A stretch of 64,000 nucleotides of DNA, taken from the NCBI RefSeq assembly GCF_016405855.1, contig NZ_JAEFCA010000005.1, positions 186,001-250,000 of the forward strand, given 5' to 3'. The notes below the pieces were generated by a model that saw nothing but the letters and a program-made list of their open reading frames with translations, did not search any database and was not told where the DNA came from. Below, piece by piece: positions 62,583 to 64,000 of this stretch. The stretch's first letter is position 1. Each line of letters starts with the position of its first letter. Made by a program: the position numbers and the translations under genes. Source of the DNA: Flavobacterium sp. IB48. GTDB taxonomy: Bacteria; Bacteroidota; Bacteroidia; Flavobacteriales; Flavobacteriaceae.

Positions 62583-63566
62583 CTATTTATTCGGATCCCA
62601 TCCGTTTAAAACTAAATCTCGATTGTATTTTTTAAGATCTTCCTTCTTCAATTGATGCGACCACGATACGCGTTGCGAAATATACTTTGCGCTCAAACCT
62701 TTACTTCCAAATTCTGCATAATAAGCAGTTTTGTCCTTATTAGGAAATCGAGTATCAATCCATTCATTCCAACCTTCTGGAATAATATGCGAACCTAAAT
62801 CTGTATTAATGAAAACGGTTTGTGCATAAGGTCTCCACGGCCTTCCCAGAAATACTTTATCTACCGATTTGTCTTTTGCGGTAAGCTTGCAATCCACAAA
62901 AACAAAACCATAAGCTTGCCCTTGCGGAGTCGAAGCTGCTGTAATATAAGAATTCACTAAACTTTCAATAGTGCACTTATAAAAATAAGCCGTTGCAGCG
63001 CCAAAGATAAAATCGGTTGTACCGTTGATGAAACAGTTTTCAAAATAAGTTCGAGTATTTCCTTCTGATAAATAAAGCGTATCCTGATTGGCTAAAAGAT
63101 TGCAATTCTTTACAATTACTCTATCGCCTTTAATGTGAAGTGCAACTGCTTGCCCTACTCGTCCCGCCGTATTTTCAACAGTAAGATTTTCAAGCGTACA
63201 ATCATTTCCTTTAATCATGAAAGAATACGAAGTTCCCGTTCCAAATTCTTTTTTACCAGATGGATCTGGTTCCCGAAGCGGTTTCCCTGAATAATCATCA
63301 AATGAAATAATCGTTTTATTTCGATCTAGACCTTTTAAAGTAATAAAGGGTTTTGAAGCAGGAATTTCTAACTTTTCAACATACTTTCCTGGTTTTATAG
63401 TAATTACTACTCGTTTTTCTGAATTGTCTTTTACATTATTCACCGCTTCCTGAATCGTTTTGAAATCTCCTGAACCGTCTTGAGCAACGGTTACAGCGAG
63501 TTTATTATCGAGCGTTTGGGCTGATAATGAAAGTGTTATTAAAAATAAAGCCAGAATATATTTCAT
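62583..63566 (-). CDS. CE8 pectin methylesterase
   Basis: This is an exported pectinesterase of 327 residues with signal peptide MKYILALFLITLSLSAQ. It removes methyl esters from homogalacturonan, which prepares the chain for PL1 and GH28. All CE8 motifs are present: GRVGQAVAL with Gln at about 139, NQDTLY with Asp at about 162, GTTDFIFG with the nucleophile Asp at about 185, and LGRPWRP near 245. The beta-helix fold accounts for the whole length. It lies upstream of the susC promoter, on the same strand, with its own terminator, so it may be a separate transcript. Confidence 0.96.
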   Translation of the reverse strand: MKYILALFLITLSLSAQTLDNKLAVTVAQDGSGDFKTIQEAVNNVKDNSEKRVVITIKPGKYVEKLEIPASKPFITLKGLDRNKTIISFDDYSGKPLREPDPSGKKEFGTGTSYSFMIKGNDCTLENLTVENTAGRVGQAVALHIKGDRVIVKNCNLLANQDTLYLSEGNTRTYFENCFINGTTDFIFGAATAYFYKCTIESLVNSYITAASTPQGQAYGFVFVDCKLTAKDKSVDKVFLGRPWRPYAQTVFINTDLGSHIIPEGWNEWIDTRFPNKDKTAYYAEFGSKGLSAKYISQRVSWSHQLKKEDLKKYNRDLVLNGWDPNK

Positions 63567-63594
63567 AGTTTTTAATATTTAAAATTTTTACACA

Positions 63595-63690
63595 ATGTAT
63601 ATCTGTAGAGACGCACCGCAGTGCGTCTAACGCAACGTAACCACAATCTTTGATATACATGGCGTAGACGCACTGCAGTGCGCCTCTACA
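63595..63690. repeat. Compound palindrome TGTAGAGACGCAC...GTGCGTCTA
   Basis: The arms at 63604-63629 and 63665-63690 are inverted complements with three mismatches. Each arm is itself nearly self-complementary (GACGCAC/GTGCGTC). A further ATGTATATC / GATATACAT pair lies at 63595-63603 and 63652-63660. The element fills the gap between the pectinesterase and the GH127 gene. Confidence 0.88.
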
Positions 63691-63715
63691 AAAAAATAGG
63701 AATCTATATATAATT

Positions 63716-64000
63716 TTAATGAGACATCCAAACCGTCATTTCTCCTTTTCCTTTATTTCCCCACGCAAAATACGGAATCAGCTTTACTTGTACAGCATCT
63801 GCATTTTTAGAAGAAAGCGGTTTGTACAACGTTTTATTCCATGAATTATTCGAATTTATAACAGCTTCTGCATCAATGCTTACTAAGTTTCTATTATTCA
63901 AGGTAAAATTGTTTGTTGCAAAATTCGATTTCAAATTTAAAGCCACATCATTTACACTTACTTTCGAAGGAAGCTGATCTGATTCTAAACAATAAACTAA
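63716..64000 (-). CDS. GH127 beta-L-arabinofuranosidase-like protein (C-terminus only)
   Basis: The frame stays open from the stop at 63716 to the window edge, giving 94 codons of the C-terminus. The first residues LVYCLESDQLPSKVSVND and the last stretch VKLIPYFAWGNKGKGEMTVW match the C-terminal beta-sandwich of GH127 enzymes, where a GPLVYCLE-type strand and IPYYAWANR-type strand are typical. GH127 removes beta-L-arabinofuranose, present in RG-II side chains and plant glycoproteins. The catalytic domain is outside the window, so activity cannot be checked. The internal GTG often picked as start is not the true start. Confidence 0.82.
   Translation of the reverse strand, partial: LVYCLESDQLPSKVSVNDVALNLKSNFATNNFTLNNRNLVSIDAEAVINSNNSWNKTLYKPLSSKNADAVQVKLIPYFAWGNKGKGEMTVWMSH

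Noticed and set aside
63716..63946. Separate 76-residue small gene
   Set aside because: The apparent start is an internal GTG. The frame is open to the window edge and is the C-terminus of a GH127-type protein.

Overview
The window looks like a chromosomal segment of a Flavobacterium-type Bacteroidota. The evidence is an AT-rich sequence, a SusC/SusD pair, a very dense set of secreted glycoside hydrolases with Sec or lipoprotein signals, a TAnnTTTG-like promoter element, and many intergenic palindromic repeats. Nearly all genes are on the minus strand. No rRNA, tRNA, CRISPR array, integrase or transposase was recognised.

Region 1 (1-10.6 kb) looks like glycan and amino-sugar metabolism. A GH92 alpha-mannosidase lies upstream of a partial sodium/solute symporter, and both are divergent from a LytS-type histidine kinase and LytTR response regulator. 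A NagB-LmbE fusion (glucosamine-6-phosphate deaminase plus deacetylase-like domain) and a GH29 alpha-L-fucosidase follow. Mannosidase, fucosidase and GlcN6P deaminase together suggest N-glycan or glycoconjugate use.

Region 2 (10.7-17.3 kb) is housekeeping and stress related. It holds a BlaI repressor and BlaR1-like M56 antirepressor pair with three evenly spaced operator-like palindromes, then a compact six-gene minus-strand run: SDR oxidoreductase, small dimeric-barrel-like protein, AraC regulator, MazG-like protein, YdeI-like protein and a Pr6Pr-like membrane protein.

Region 3 (17.4-64 kb) is a large, almost entirely co-directional pectin utilization locus. It opens at a 708-base promoter region and runs SusC, SusD, PL1, DUF3826, PL1, beta-helix/TIM-like fusion, GH140 apiosidase, GH28, GH43-like, beta-propeller protein, GH78, carbohydrate esterase, GH95, six-hairpin glycosidase, a membrane/HEAT-like protein, GH78, sialidase-like propeller, exported sugar-isomerase-like protein, GH67N-type protein, GH2-malectin and GH2. 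Upstream on the same strand are a CE8 pectin methylesterase and the C-terminus of a GH127 beta-L-arabinofuranosidase. The inferred logic is this: CE8 and esterases remove methyl or acetyl groups, PL1 and GH28 cut the galacturonan backbone, SusCD imports oligomers, and the exo-enzymes strip apiose, rhamnose, fucose/L-galactose, galactose, arabinose and uronic acids. GH140 points to rhamnogalacturonan II or apiogalacturonan side chains, but several hallmark RG-II families were not recognised here. No hybrid two-component or ECF/anti-sigma regulator is visible in the locus.

Intergenic spaces are filled with at least seven families of inverted repeats, some nested inside each other. Several apparent N-terminal extensions of genes come from reading into these repeats, and I moved those starts.
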